A stretch of DNA of 64,000 bases from Ilyomonas sp965199905 (GTDB taxonomy: Bacteria > Bacteroidota > Bacteroidia > Chitinophagales > Chitinophagaceae). Below the pieces are notes generated by a model, which was not told the DNA's origin, did not search any database, and saw only the letters and a program-made list of their open reading frames with translations. Positions within the stretch are counted from its first letter, which is position 1; each line of letters opens with the position of its first letter. This document shows positions 8,478-17,868 of this stretch, in pieces. A program made the position numbers and the translations under genes. The stretch is from contig OZ241366.1 in the NCBI GenBank assembly GCA_965199905.1, forward strand, positions 1,922,001 to 1,986,000. The letters are read 5' to 3'.

Positions 8478-9118
8478 ATGAAAAAGGAAATTGCAGACCT
8501 GCGAAAAGATTATCGCTTGCAAACGCTAAACGAAGAAGATGTTGCCACCGATGCCATTGAGCAATTTGCGCGATGGTGGAATGAAGCCGTTGCCAGCGAT
8601 ATAGATGAAGTGAATGCAATGACACTTGCCACCATCACACCTGATGAGATGCCATCTGCGCGCATTGTTTTGTTGAAAAGCTATGATGAGCGCGGCTTTG
8701 TGTTTTTTACCAATTACAATAGCGCAAAAGGAAAAGCGCTGGCTGCGCACCCAAAAGCAGCGCTGGTCTTTTTCTGGAAAGAACTGGAACGGCAAGTGGC
8801 ATTCAGGGAAGCGTAGAAAAAGTGAGCGATGAAGAAAGCGACGAGTATTTCAACAGTCGCCCTGTTGGCAGCCGCATCGGCGCGTGGTCATCGCCGCAAA
8901 GTGAGGTGATAGAAAGCCGGCATATTTTAGAAGACAATGTAGAGATGTACACAAGCGAAATGAAGGATGGCATTGCGCGCCCGCCACACTGGGGAGGATA
9001 TCGTGTAAAGCCCGTCGCTATTGAGTTTTGGCAAGGCAGAAGCAATCGGCTTCACGACAGAATCCAATATATAAACCAGAATAACGGAAGCTGGAAAACA
9101 GTACGTTTAGCTCCATAA
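8478..9118 (+). pseudogene. pdxH: Pyridoxamine 5'-phosphate oxidase gene broken by a 1-base frameshift
   Basis: Frame one (8478-8816) gives the N-terminal half, with PSARIVLLKSYDERGFVFFTNY and SAKGKALAAHPKAALVFFW, up to KELERQV, then stops after six unrelated residues. Frame two resumes RIQGSVEKVSDEESDEYF and runs to the canonical C-terminus (IEFWQGRSNRLHDR, then WKTVRLAP) at 9118. One base is missing at about 8798-8800: GTG GC ATT instead of GTG xGC ATT, i.e. the Arg codon. Repaired, the protein would be a normal PdxH of about 213 residues that oxidises PNP/PMP to PLP with FMN. No homopolymer is present at the site. It is either a real inactivation or an assembly indel. Confidence 0.88.
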
Positions 9119-9222
9119 AACCGGCTGACAATTTAAATAATTGAAATAAAAAAGAAACTGAACAAGAGATAATGCAAACCACTTCTTCAGCTTCTTTTTG
9201 TTTCCCGGTTTTTGAAAAGATT

Positions 9223-9345
9223 CTATTTCTCTTCCGTCGGAGCTTCTTTCGGAGCTGCTTTTTTAACCGCTTTAGCCGGGCGCGATTTGCCAAATGAACC
9301 TTTGAAAATTTTACCTTTTTTTGTTTTCTTATCTCCTCTTCCCAT
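9223..9345 (-). CDS. 30S ribosomal protein THX
   Basis: 40-residue, very basic protein from the ATG at 9343-9345: MGRGDKKTKKGKIFKGSFGK followed by SRPAK, then an Ala/Lys/Glu tail. The N-terminal block is the THX (bTHX) signature; in Thermus this peptide sits in the head of the 30S subunit. It is too short for length-filtered gene calling. It lies between the broken pdxH and the HU gene, and converges on pdxH. Confidence 0.88.
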   Translation of the reverse strand: MGRGDKKTKKGKIFKGSFGKSRPAKAVKKAAPKEAPTEEK

Positions 9346-9399
9346 GACGTTGTTTTTTATTATTAAACGATTGTGTTTATATTATTACGCAAGTATAAA

Positions 9400-9431
9400 A
9401 AAGCAGAAGCGAGTCTGTCGTCTTCTGCTTT
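9400..9431 (-). terminator. Terminator after HU
   Basis: AAAGCAGAAG and CTTCTGCTTT form a 10-bp stem with a 12-base loop just downstream of the HU stop on the reverse strand. Confidence 0.7.
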
Positions 9432-9453
9432 CAAAAACTTTTGCAAGCCTCCG

Positions 9454-9723
9454 TTAGATTTTAGCAGATAATTCTTTGCCAGCTTTAAAACGGGCTACTT
9501 TTTTTGCTTTTATCTTGATTGCTTCACCTGTTTGCGGGTTGCGGCCGGTACGTGCCTGGCGCTTAGAAACAGAGAAAGTGCCGAAGCCAACCAATGTTAC
9601 TTTATCGCCGCCTTTCAGCGTTTTAGTAACCGCGTCTGTGAAAGAGTCCAGTGCAGCGTTTGCCTGCGCTTTCGAGATGCCGGAATCGTCGGCAATTTTC
9701 TGAACCAGTTCAGCTTTGTTCAT
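9454..9723 (-). CDS. HU family DNA-binding protein
   Basis: 89 residues, full length for HU. It begins MNKAELVQKIADDSGISKAQ and has the conserved hydrophobic hinge GDKVTLVGFGTFSVSKR and the DNA-binding arm RQARTGRNPQTGEAIKIKA, with the intercalating Pro in RNP. It acts as a nucleoid-associated dimer that bends DNA. It is preceded by a two-box Bacteroidota promoter and followed by its own terminator, so it is probably monocistronic. Confidence 0.96.
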   Translation of the reverse strand: MNKAELVQKIADDSGISKAQANAALDSFTDAVTKTLKGGDKVTLVGFGTFSVSKRQARTGRNPQTGEAIKIKAKKVARFKAGKELSAKI

Positions 9724-9757
9724 ACTTTTTAATTTAAAATGATTTGTAATGTGGCGG

Positions 9758-9787
9758 CAAATTTATTCGCTTTTTGTAACCGGCAAA
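9758..9787 (-). promoter_or_regulatory. HU promoter (-33 and -7 boxes)
   Basis: On the reverse strand, TTTG (9784-9787) and TAAATTTG (9758-9765) are separated by 18 bases, close to the Bacteroidota -33/-7 arrangement. The -7 box lies 34 bases upstream of the HU ATG. This is the best two-box promoter found in the window. The rest of the gap (to 9980) shows nothing recognisable. Confidence 0.6.
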
Positions 9788-9980
9788 ATATTTTTTACAT
9801 TGAAAGAAATACGAAGAAACCGCTGGAAGCCACGCCGGATGCGGGTTTTAACGTTTATCTCTTCTTCCGTTTTACGAGACCGAAAAAGGCAATTCGTTGC
9901 AAAGCCGCTGCCACACTGCATCTTATGAGGCATACTTGTGTAAAATTCAATGCCAGCATAGCTTTTACGCAGGTACTTTG

Positions 9981-10286
9981 TTAAACAATTACATCCATCA
10001 GCGTACTGAATAACAACATACTGCTTCCCCATTTTTCATACCCCAACACCTCGATAGGCGGTAAAAAACGATCGGTAAACTCATTATATTTTTCCCGGTT
10101 TTCGGTGTAGAGTTGCAATACATAAGTTGGTCCATCATCTTCATCGATATCCAGCAACCTTGCGAACTGGTACTTAGTAAAGCAGTTGCTTTTCATAATC
10201 TCAGCGATGTAAATGCTCTTCATCCACTGCAACCACTTGGGCTGTTTTGTCCATTCTATTTTTATGGTGATGTTATAAATCAACAT
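9981..10286 (-). CDS. DUF4286 family protein
   Basis: 101 residues with the DUF4286 layout: MLIYNITIKIEWTKQPKWLQ WM at the start, a central SNCFTKYQFARLLDIDEDDG, then TYVLQLYTENREKYNEF and FLPPIEVLGYEKWGSSM. The function of the family is unknown; it is a small cytoplasmic alpha/beta protein with a ferredoxin-like predicted fold (inference). The start overlaps the end of the upstream DUF3999 gene by 14 bases, indicating co-translation in the DUF2339-DUF3999-DUF4286 operon. Confidence 0.8.
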   Translation of the reverse strand: MLIYNITIKIEWTKQPKWLQWMKSIYIAEIMKSNCFTKYQFARLLDIDEDDGPTYVLQLYTENREKYNEFTDRFLPPIEVLGYEKWGSSMLLFSTLMDVIV

Positions 10287-11499
10287 GGTCTTCTTTTTTC
10301 TTATTGATGTCTCGTATCATGCGAAATGAAAAGTAAATAAGCAACAACAATACCCCGATGATGAGCACCCAGAGTATCCATTTGCTTTCATTGTTTTGCC
10401 TGTCAGAAGCCGGTATTTTTGCAGGTAACCGTTGTATATTTTTTATGCCCAGCGGTAAAATATCACTTCCGATACTATCATTAAAATACTGCAGATCATA
10501 AGAAGGGGAAAGCGCTGTTGAATCGCCAAAGAAAAGCGTGTATGTTTTATCTTTTTCAAGATAAGCCGTAAGAGAAGTATGCAGTTGCTGTGCCGCTGCA
10601 GCTACAATTTTAAGAGGCTCATTATCCCTGTTATCAATAACAATCAGCAGCCGGTTTGTTTTGCAATGAACCTCAATGTCAGACTGCCTTACAGAAGATA
10701 ACGAATCAATAGTCAGCACCGGGTTTATTGTATTTTTATTATACACTTCCACCCTTCTTTTATAAAACTTAGCACCGGATATTATGAGACTGATATTATC
10801 AACCTGGTAACTGTCTTTAAAAGATAAATAGACATAGCTGCGTTTGTTTGAACTGTCTTTTTGTATAACCTGTGGCGAAGGAATAGAATCGTAAGTATTG
10901 TTGGTAAAACTATGACGGTAAATACCAGCCTTACTAATGTTAAGCGGCAATACATTTTTACCCGACATGGTAATGCGGAAATATTTATAGTTACTTGGTG
11001 GAAAGGAAACCGATTGTACAAACGCATCACCATCGGCGGCATATTCGCGCTGCAGAATAAAATTTTCTTTTACTGCAAACCAATGCACCTGATCGTCGCT
11101 TCCGCTTAACGTAGCTGTGCGCTGTGCTTCGCTGTTTTTTATTAAGAGAAAAATTTTATCCAAACTGTTTGGCAGAATATTATTGATAAAGACGGCCTTG
11201 CGGTCTTCTGAATAAGAAATGGGAAACTCAGTAAATGATTCTTCATTTGGCTGTGCCGGTTCTGTGTATAAAATATAGGCAGATTCTTTACCAGCGTCGT
11301 CTTTAATGCGCAGATCTTCCAGTTCAGCTTTACATTTAGCAATAAGCGCAGGCGATAATACGATATTGAAGAAACCGTTTTGTACAACGCTGTCTACATC
11401 GGCTTTGTACATAAAATGTTCCTGTGCAAATGCACCGTTGCCTATAATAACAAATAGCAGCAAACACAGCTTATACATGAGGCTTTGCTTCATCTTCAA
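10273..11499 (-). CDS. DUF3999 family membrane-anchored exported protein
   Basis: 408 residues: signal peptide (MYKLCLLLFVIIGNGAFAQ), a large periplasmic region rich in beta-strands with carbohydrate-binding-like pieces (DQVHWFAVKENFILQREYA, YKYFRITMSGK), and one C-terminal membrane span (ILWVLIIGVLLLLIYFSF) before a basic tail. This matches DUF3999 proteins, which are often encoded next to DUF2339 membrane proteins, as here: the DUF2339 gene upstream overlaps it by 29 bases. The function is unknown; a cell-envelope complex with the DUF2339 partner is inferred from gene pairing. Confidence 0.75.
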   Translation of the reverse strand: MKMKQSLMYKLCLLLFVIIGNGAFAQEHFMYKADVDSVVQNGFFNIVLSPALIAKCKAELEDLRIKDDAGKESAYILYTEPAQPNEESFTEFPISYSEDRKAVFINNILPNSLDKIFLLIKNSEAQRTATLSGSDDQVHWFAVKENFILQREYAADGDAFVQSVSFPPSNYKYFRITMSGKNVLPLNISKAGIYRHSFTNNTYDSIPSPQVIQKDSSNKRSYVYLSFKDSYQVDNISLIISGAKFYKRRVEVYNKNTINPVLTIDSLSSVRQSDIEVHCKTNRLLIVIDNRDNEPLKIVAAAAQQLHTSLTAYLEKDKTYTLFFGDSTALSPSYDLQYFNDSIGSDILPLGIKNIQRLPAKIPASDRQNNESKWILWVLIIGVLLLLIYFSFRMIRDINKKKEDHVDL

Positions 11500-13894
11500 T
11501 AATTATTTTCTTAAGCCGCTGATACATAAATGAAATGATCAGCAACAACACACCAAGACAAAAGAACGCCACGATTTTACCTGCTACAGGAATGTTGCTG
11601 ATGTCGTAAGCGAACAACTTAAGCAATGTAAAAGAAAACAGGCTTAGCGAAATAATGCGCAACGGTTTGTATTGATGCTTCATGCCCAGCCACATAAGCG
11701 CAAATGAACATAAACCCCAAAGCACCGGCAACACAGCTTTTACAAATACGCGGTTGATAACTTCCTCGCCCTGCTCATTATTGTAAAATATCTGAAGTGC
11801 AAGAAAATACACTTCTGCGCTTAAAAATACAACTACGATAATACTCATCAGCCAGGCAGATTTATCTTTTACATTATCTGCAAATGCTGTAATGATAATA
11901 ATGAGTCTATATAAAATAAAGGCAGTTAGTAAAGCTGCCAGCCAATGAGCCGAGAAGAGAGCGAGAGAATAGTTGGCTCTTTCTGATAGCAGAACATAAA
12001 GAGAATTTGATGTTAGAGGAAGCATTAATAAATAGACGGCGATACAAGCTGACAGAAAAAAAATCTGCGCTCTCTGACTAACAACTGAAACCTTCCATTT
12101 TTGATTGACAATCCCTACAATCAAAATAAAAGCGAACGAATACAGTTGCATATATAAGGCAGGAATATCTGCCACAGGATAATAATAACTGAATTGATAA
12201 TTGATCTCGATATTACCTGCAAGAAACAGTACAACAAGTGCTGACAAACGAAAGAAAGATGCTTTTACAAACCATAATTGCTTTTCATTTTTGCGCAGCA
12301 AAAGGTAAAAAAGATAAGAAGCCGAAGCCGCATAAAAACCAGTGATGAAGCCGCGGTTGAGAATAACAGGAATTGCGTTTCTGCTAAAACCAGCATACAC
12401 ATTGATCCAGTCTCCCACCAGCGAAATCAGCATACAGAAGTAAATAATCAAAGCTGCATACTGTATGATTTTGATGCTTGATTTCAAATACAACCAACCA
12501 AGCAATACAGCTTCCGATGCCCAGAATAATGTAATGAAATGTCCATGCAATTGCAAAGGTGCGGTAAGTGAAACAAACGTAAGCGTGATGCCAATCAGCA
12601 GGTACAATATATTCTTGTCAGGCTTTTGTTTTCTAAACAGAAAGTAGGAAAGTCCTAAATTAAAAACGCCCATTGCTGCGCTGAACAATCCATTGTATGC
12701 GTCGGCTTTCATTTGATGCAAACAATACAAGCCAACGCTGAAGAATAAGCCTGTATTGGCCAATAAAATAGAGAAGTCAAAAGCAATAAACCGCTTATTT
12801 TCCTTGATGTTGTTGGCGATGTTGATAACAAGAAAAAGCTGGTAAAAAATAGCTGCAAACAGGAGTGCATTTGTGTAAACAGATGGCTTCTCAATATACG
12901 GCAATGAATACAGCCAGGAAGCAAATAAGATAACCGTAAAAGCAAACGCTGTTGTGTTCAGAATGCGCCAGGCTTTACGGTAAGCAATCAGCAACAAACC
13001 AATGTTTAATACAATCAGGTAAATGAACAGCGCCACATAATTACCACTTCCCGTGCTTATTAAAAATGGTGCTGCAAAGCCGCCTGTTAAAGCAATCACG
13101 GCAAGCTCCTGGCGATTGTAAAGCAACGCCAGCAACACGGCAAATACCGTAATCACGATCATGATAATAAAGGCAACCGTTTGCGGAAATAGATGATATT
13201 GCTGAAACGCAAGCGTAATGGTAAAATACAACACAGCCAAGCCGCCGCCAGCCAGCACCGAACTAAAAGCATGATAGCTGTTGCGAAGCCGGTGTGCAAT
13301 TCCTATTAAAATACCACCACAAACAACACCAACACCTACCCTTCCAATCGTGCCTATCCATTCGTTATCGATGGCATATTTTACAAAATACCCAATGGCA
13401 AGAACGAGTATGGCTATACCAATTTTAGAAACTAAATTTTCACCGATGAATTTTTCTAAGTCAGGATTGCGTTCAAAGAAAGTTGGCTTACGCGGCTTGG
13501 TTGCAACAGGCTTAGGAACTGGCAAAACAGGACCCGAAGATGTAACCGGCTTTTTCTCTGATTGTGGCGCTTTTGGTTCTGATGAAACCGGCGCTGGCTG
13601 CGGTTCTTCTTTCAACCAGTCTTCCTTTTTGAAAGCTGGCTTTGGCTCTTCTGTTACCCGAAAACCAGATTCCCAATACTTCTCTTCTTTCGGAGGTTGG
13701 GAAGCTATTGGTTTCGGCTCTTCCGCTGGTTTTGCAACCGGCGCTTTTGTGGAATCGGCAGGTTGTTGCGATAGCAATTTCTTCAGCCCTGCCATCTCTT
13801 CTTCCAGGCGCTGTAACCTTTTGGTAGCGTCACTTTTAAATGAAAGCAGCAGTATCAGAACAACAATAAGCAGCAGAATGGCAAGAGCAATCAT
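11471..13894 (-). CDS. DUF2339 family polytopic membrane protein
   Basis: 807 residues. It starts with one membrane span (MIALAILLLIVVLILLLSF) and a short coiled coil (LQRLEEEMAGLKKLLSQQP), followed by a Pro/Lys/Glu-rich linker of about 100 residues. Then comes FFERNPDLEKFIGENLVSKI, characteristic of DUF2339 proteins, and more than twenty hydrophobic segments to the C-terminus. The family is uncharacterised and is commonly paired with DUF3999; the two genes overlap here by 29 bases. The protein is probably an inner-membrane scaffold or transporter-like partner, but no transport motif is evident. Confidence 0.85.
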   Translation of the reverse strand: MIALAILLLIVVLILLLSFKSDATKRLQRLEEEMAGLKKLLSQQPADSTKAPVAKPAEEPKPIASQPPKEEKYWESGFRVTEEPKPAFKKEDWLKEEPQPAPVSSEPKAPQSEKKPVTSSGPVLPVPKPVATKPRKPTFFERNPDLEKFIGENLVSKIGIAILVLAIGYFVKYAIDNEWIGTIGRVGVGVVCGGILIGIAHRLRNSYHAFSSVLAGGGLAVLYFTITLAFQQYHLFPQTVAFIIMIVITVFAVLLALLYNRQELAVIALTGGFAAPFLISTGSGNYVALFIYLIVLNIGLLLIAYRKAWRILNTTAFAFTVILFASWLYSLPYIEKPSVYTNALLFAAIFYQLFLVINIANNIKENKRFIAFDFSILLANTGLFFSVGLYCLHQMKADAYNGLFSAAMGVFNLGLSYFLFRKQKPDKNILYLLIGITLTFVSLTAPLQLHGHFITLFWASEAVLLGWLYLKSSIKIIQYAALIIYFCMLISLVGDWINVYAGFSRNAIPVILNRGFITGFYAASASYLFYLLLRKNEKQLWFVKASFFRLSALVVLFLAGNIEINYQFSYYYPVADIPALYMQLYSFAFILIVGIVNQKWKVSVVSQRAQIFFLSACIAVYLLMLPLTSNSLYVLLSERANYSLALFSAHWLAALLTAFILYRLIIIITAFADNVKDKSAWLMSIIVVVFLSAEVYFLALQIFYNNEQGEEVINRVFVKAVLPVLWGLCSFALMWLGMKHQYKPLRIISLSLFSFTLLKLFAYDISNIPVAGKIVAFFCLGVLLLIISFMYQRLKKIIIEDEAKPHV

Positions 13895-13923
13895 AGAATC
13901 AGTTAAGATGAAAAAAACGCCTG

Positions 13924-14070
13924 CTACCTGATGCCATGCAACATGCGTTTAATTAACGTTGCGAGCGCAAACAGCAGTATCGCGGCAGCGCCACAGAAAA
14001 TCACAAACACTACTAAAACTTCATAAAGATTGTGAATATCAGAACCGGCTACGGCAGTTGTTTGATCCAC
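13924..14070 (-). pseudogene. Remnant of a POT/PTR2 transporter C-terminus
   Basis: A 48-residue GTG-opened reverse frame: polar start, then LYEVLVVFVIFCGAAAILLF and ALATLIKRMLHGIR before the stop. A single membrane span ending in K-R-M-(x)-H-G-I/V-(R/K) is how many POT peptide transporters end (family knowledge). It lies directly downstream of an intact POT gene that has its own different C-terminus, so it is best read as what remains of a second, tandem POT gene. The stop just before it argues against read-through from the intact gene. A standalone single-span protein is possible. Confidence 0.45.
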
Positions 14071-14129
14071 CTGTTTTCAGGTTAATATGATAATGATACA
14101 TAAGCCTGCAGACGATTTTCTATTAAATA

Positions 14130-15803
14130 TCATTCATTTGAAGCTGTGGCTTCATCTACTACTTTGCTTAAGCGCCTGGTAAGCGGAAACAACAGAGCCC
14201 CAACAATCATAGCAGCAATAAAACTGATGGCAAAAAAGGTAGCTTTATTATCGAATGTATCCCAAAAGCCGGCGAGTATACCGGAGATTTTACCGCCAAG
14301 AGAAGTAACGATAAACCAACCGCCCATCATCAGCGCTGTAAATCTTCGCGGCGATACTTTCGACACCAGCGATAAACCTACCGGGCTCATAAACAGTTCA
14401 CTCACCGTAAAAACGCCGTAGCTGGAAAATATCCAGAGCGAGGATACTTTGTGATGATAGATATCAGTGGATAAACAGGCAAATATCATAACCAGCGAAG
14501 ACAAGCCGGCAATGATGGTTCCCCATGCAAATTTAGACGCCGTAGAGGGTTCTTTTCCTCTGGCGCGAAGGAAGCCAAACAAGCCTACAATAACCGGCGT
14601 CAAAACGATGATCCAGAACGGATTGATCGATTGATAAATTTCCGTTGAAATGAGTTTTAAATCCTGTCCCTGCGGCGGCCATTTATCCTTTGGAAGATTC
14701 TGAAAATAAGGGTCTGTTCCCTGGTGTGTCACAACCTTGCCATCGGCACCTGTCTGTGCACGAAATTGCTCATCCAGCACAGGCACATCTTTGGGCGTTG
14801 TATTCTGCAGCTCCATAAAATGAAACGGCTTCAGGATGGGTTCTACAGATTTTGGCGCTTCGCGGTCAGTGTATGTTTCCGCCCAAATGGTAAGCGCGGT
14901 TGAGTTCTGATTATAAATATTCCAGAACACTATAGCAGCGCCAAAAAGAATATACAGAGTGCCGATGCGGCGCTTATCGAAAGCGGTAGCGCGCTTCCAC
15001 AGCGATGCATAAAAAATGATGATCGGAACGCAGGCAAATATGAAGGCGTCATTAGAATCGGAACCAATCAGGTTTCCGGGAATCATCCAGCCAATAACGC
15101 CGGCAATAACAGCAGGTAAAAACACGTAGAGCGATATCTTGGAGAACGGCACATCTTCAGGTTGCGCCGGTTTTATAATATCAACTTGTTTTACAGTACG
15201 CATACCAAAGGCAAAAACGATAAGCCCGATAATCATCCCAACGCCGCCGGCAGCAAACGCTGCGCCCCAGCTATAATTATTACGCAGGTAAGCTGCCACA
15301 AAATTGCAAATGAACGCCCCTATATTCACACCCATATAAAAGATATTGTAGGCAACATCTTTTTTAGGCTTTAATTCTTCAGTATTATACAAGTTTCCCA
15401 GCAGGGTGCTGATGTTAGGTTTAAAAAAACCATTGCCCACAATTACACAGGCAAGAGAGGCGTAAAGCAATGATGTGCTGCCATGAATAGAAAGCATAAG
15501 ATAACCGACTGCCATAAGCGCACCGCCTATAAAAACAGACTTTACATAACCCAGGTATCTGTCTGCTATCAATCCGCCTATAAACGGTGTCAGGTAAACC
15601 AGGGCTACATAGGTTCCTACCACGTCTACACCCATTTTTGTATCAAAGCCAAAACCGCCGTTTGCAGGTGTATCGGTGAGGTATAAAAACAGGATGCCGA
15701 TAATAAGATAAAAACCAAACCGCTCCCACATTTCGGTAAAAAACAGCACATACAAACCTTTGGGGTGCTTCACATTTTTTGCAGCAGTTACAGACATGAC
15801 CAT
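14130..15803 (-). CDS. POT (PTR2) family proton-dependent oligopeptide transporter
   Basis: 557 residues, about 14 membrane spans. The N-terminus has the POT hallmark FFTEMWERFGFYLIIGILFL (the ExxER proton-coupling motif), followed by GTYVALVYLTPFIGGLIADR and the family motif around FFKPNISTLLGNLY and FYMGVNIGAF. A larger loop between mid spans contains soluble sequence (about residues 310-380). It imports di- and tripeptides with protons across the inner membrane. The start may be Met1 or Met3. It is divergent from purD, with a 76-base shared control region. Confidence 0.92.
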   Translation of the reverse strand: MVMSVTAAKNVKHPKGLYVLFFTEMWERFGFYLIIGILFLYLTDTPANGGFGFDTKMGVDVVGTYVALVYLTPFIGGLIADRYLGYVKSVFIGGALMAVGYLMLSIHGSTSLLYASLACVIVGNGFFKPNISTLLGNLYNTEELKPKKDVAYNIFYMGVNIGAFICNFVAAYLRNNYSWGAAFAAGGVGMIIGLIVFAFGMRTVKQVDIIKPAQPEDVPFSKISLYVFLPAVIAGVIGWMIPGNLIGSDSNDAFIFACVPIIIFYASLWKRATAFDKRRIGTLYILFGAAIVFWNIYNQNSTALTIWAETYTDREAPKSVEPILKPFHFMELQNTTPKDVPVLDEQFRAQTGADGKVVTHQGTDPYFQNLPKDKWPPQGQDLKLISTEIYQSINPFWIIVLTPVIVGLFGFLRARGKEPSTASKFAWGTIIAGLSSLVMIFACLSTDIYHHKVSSLWIFSSYGVFTVSELFMSPVGLSLVSKVSPRRFTALMMGGWFIVTSLGGKISGILAGFWDTFDNKATFFAISFIAAMIVGALLFPLTRRLSKVVDEATASNE

Positions 15804-15852
15804 CTTTTTTTGATGCGCTCAAAATAGTGGAAAAATTAGTTACGCATATATT

Positions 15853-15860
15853 TACTTTCG
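15853..15860 (+). promoter_or_regulatory. Possible -7 element for purD
   Basis: TACTTTCG matches TAnnTTTG with one mismatch and lies 19 bases before the purD ATG. Confidence 0.35.
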
Positions 15861-15879
15861 CAGCCTTACTTAGATAGGT

Positions 15880-17154
15880 ATGAACATACTCTTACTCGGC
15901 TCCGGCGGTCGCGAACATGCGCTGGCGTGGAAGATGGCGCAAAGCCCGCTCTGCACACAATTACTCATAGCGCCGGGCAATGCCGGCACTGCGCAATACG
16001 GCAGCAATATTGATATCGATGTAAATGACTTTGCTGCCATAGATACTTTTTGTTCAGACAACAAAACAGACATACTTCTTGTAGGTCCGGAAGAACCATT
16101 GGTAAGAGGCATTTATGATTATTTTCAGCAGGAAGATACCTGGAAAGGAATTGTGATTGGTCCATCAAAAGAAGCCGCGCAATTGGAAGGCAGCAAAGCG
16201 TTTTCAAAACGCTTTATGCAAAGGCACAACATACCTACGGCTGCCTATGAAGAGTTTAATAAAAGTAATTATGAGTTGGGTGTTCAATACATTAAACAAC
16301 ACAGCCTGCCTGTCGTTTTAAAAGCTGATGGCTTGGCGGCCGGCAAAGGTGTGGTGATATGCGAAAGCACAGAAGAAGCACTACGCTCTTTTGAAGACAT
16401 GATTGTGCACAAACAGTTTGGCGAAGCCTCTTCTAAAGTAGTGATTGAACAATTTTTGTCGGGCATTGAATGCAGCGTGTTTGTGCTCACCGATGGAATG
16501 GATTATAAGATCATCGGTCATGCAAAAGATTATAAGCGCATTGGCGAAGGCGATACCGGCCTCAATACCGGCGGAATGGGCTGCGTAAGTCCCGTGCCGT
16601 TTGTTACAGATGCCTTCATGAAAAAGGTAGAAGAAACCATCATTCAGCCAACCATAAACGGACTTCATAAAGAGAACCTCGTTTATAAAGGCTTCATCTT
16701 TTTCGGGTTAATCAATATACACGATGAGCCATTTGTAATTGAGTATAATTGCCGCATGGGCGACCCCGAAACGGAAGTGGTAATGCCACGGTTACAGAAT
16801 GATTTGATCCAATTATTCTTAGCTGTTGAAAAAGGAAATCTGGATGATGTAGCGATTACTTATGATGCCCGCTGCTGTGCTGCCGTAATGGCTGTCAGCG
16901 AAGGTTATCCCGGTGCCTACAAAAAAGAAATCCCGATACAGTTTAACACGTATAAATCTCACGGCTCACTTATTTTTCATGCAGGCACAAAAGGCGAAGG
17001 CGAAAACATGGTAACAAATGGCGGGCGTGTGCTCGCAGTATCTTCTTACGGCGATACAATCAGCGAAGCCGTTTCGCAATCGCTGACTGTTATGCAGGAC
17101 ATACATTTTGATGGTATGTATTATCGCAAAGACATCGGGTTTGAATTTAAATAA
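15880..17154 (+). CDS. purD: Phosphoribosylamine--glycine ligase (GAR synthetase)
   Basis: 424 residues, full length. It begins MNILLLGSGGREHALAWKMA (the PurD N-domain signature), has the ATP-grasp segment KADGLAAGKGVVICEST, the GLNTGGMGCVSPVPF loop, and the metal/ATP-binding EYNCRMGDPETEVVMPRL. It joins phosphoribosylamine and glycine with ATP to form GAR, the second step of purine synthesis. It stands alone here rather than in a pur cluster, as is usual in this phylum. Confidence 0.97.
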   Translation: MNILLLGSGGREHALAWKMAQSPLCTQLLIAPGNAGTAQYGSNIDIDVNDFAAIDTFCSDNKTDILLVGPEEPLVRGIYDYFQQEDTWKGIVIGPSKEAAQLEGSKAFSKRFMQRHNIPTAAYEEFNKSNYELGVQYIKQHSLPVVLKADGLAAGKGVVICESTEEALRSFEDMIVHKQFGEASSKVVIEQFLSGIECSVFVLTDGMDYKIIGHAKDYKRIGEGDTGLNTGGMGCVSPVPFVTDAFMKKVEETIIQPTINGLHKENLVYKGFIFFGLINIHDEPFVIEYNCRMGDPETEVVMPRLQNDLIQLFLAVEKGNLDDVAITYDARCCAAVMAVSEGYPGAYKKEIPIQFNTYKSHGSLIFHAGTKGEGENMVTNGGRVLAVSSYGDTISEAVSQSLTVMQDIHFDGMYYRKDIGFEFK

Positions 17155-17314
17155 CGCTTGCCTTTTATAAAAAAGAATAGCATTGACGAATGATAAAGCG
17201 GAAAATTAAGCATCGGATTCGTTTAACAATGAAAACGAATAAGTCAACAAATTCGTAATTTGCAAAATTATAAATGTATTACCTGAAAGTAAATTGTTCA
17301 CTTAAATAGCGAGT

Positions 17315-17818
17315 ATGGAATTTTATGAAAGACTGAAACTGGATGATTTGTTTTATGAAGCAGACGCCAAAATAAAGGAAGGTCATTATGCAGATGCAAT
17401 GCAGACTTTGGAAGCCATTGTAGCCGATGCGCCTGAATATGGAAAGGCTTACAATCACTTGGCCTGGCTGTACGATACCAAATATCGCAACCAAAGTAAA
17501 GCAGCCGAATATTATGAGAAGTGCCTGCAGTACGAGCCGGAATATTCACCTGTATATCTCAATTATGCAGCGGTATTATCAACCATGAATAAGTGGAAAG
17601 AGCTGGAAGAGCTTTTAAATAAAGCGCTTGATGTATCTGGTGTCGACAAAGCTTCTATCTACAACGAATATGGCATTATGAACGAGCTGAAAGGCAACTA
17701 CGAGGAAGCCATTGGCAAGTACAAGGAAGCCATGCGTTGTACACTGGTTACGGAAAACATTGATACCTATCAATCTTCCATTAAACGTTGCCAAAAAAAG
17801 AAGGAGTTGCTTACTTGA
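17315..17818 (+). CDS. Tetratricopeptide repeat protein
   Basis: 167 residues made almost entirely of TPR units: about residues 15-48 (YEADAKIKEGHYADAMQTLE), 49-83 (YGKAYNHLAWLYDTKYRN), 84-117 and 121-155 (YNEYGIMNELKGNYEEAIGK). There is no signal peptide or membrane span, so it is probably a cytoplasmic protein-interaction module. It ends in a Lys/Arg-rich tail. It has no operon partner: purD ends 160 bases upstream and a strong terminator follows. The function cannot be inferred. Confidence 0.85.
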   Translation: MEFYERLKLDDLFYEADAKIKEGHYADAMQTLEAIVADAPEYGKAYNHLAWLYDTKYRNQSKAAEYYEKCLQYEPEYSPVYLNYAAVLSTMNKWKELEELLNKALDVSGVDKASIYNEYGIMNELKGNYEEAIGKYKEAMRCTLVTENIDTYQSSIKRCQKKKELLT

Positions 17819-17868
17819 AGGGGCAGCTCAAGCACGCATGGTTGCTTATCAAAAATAAATTCTAAACA

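Noticed and set aside
9018..9293. Basic Arg/Lys-rich reverse frame (MANRARLKRLKKQLRKKLRR...) over the pdxH end and THX gene
   Set aside because: It is the antisense of low-complexity sequence; the THX gene in another frame explains the region and the C-terminal part is Cys/Phe-rich noise.
13281..13931. Long forward frame of 216 codons antisense to the DUF2339 gene
   Set aside because: Its residues (Pro/Thr/Ser-rich runs) mirror the Pro/Lys/Glu linker of the real gene on the other strand.
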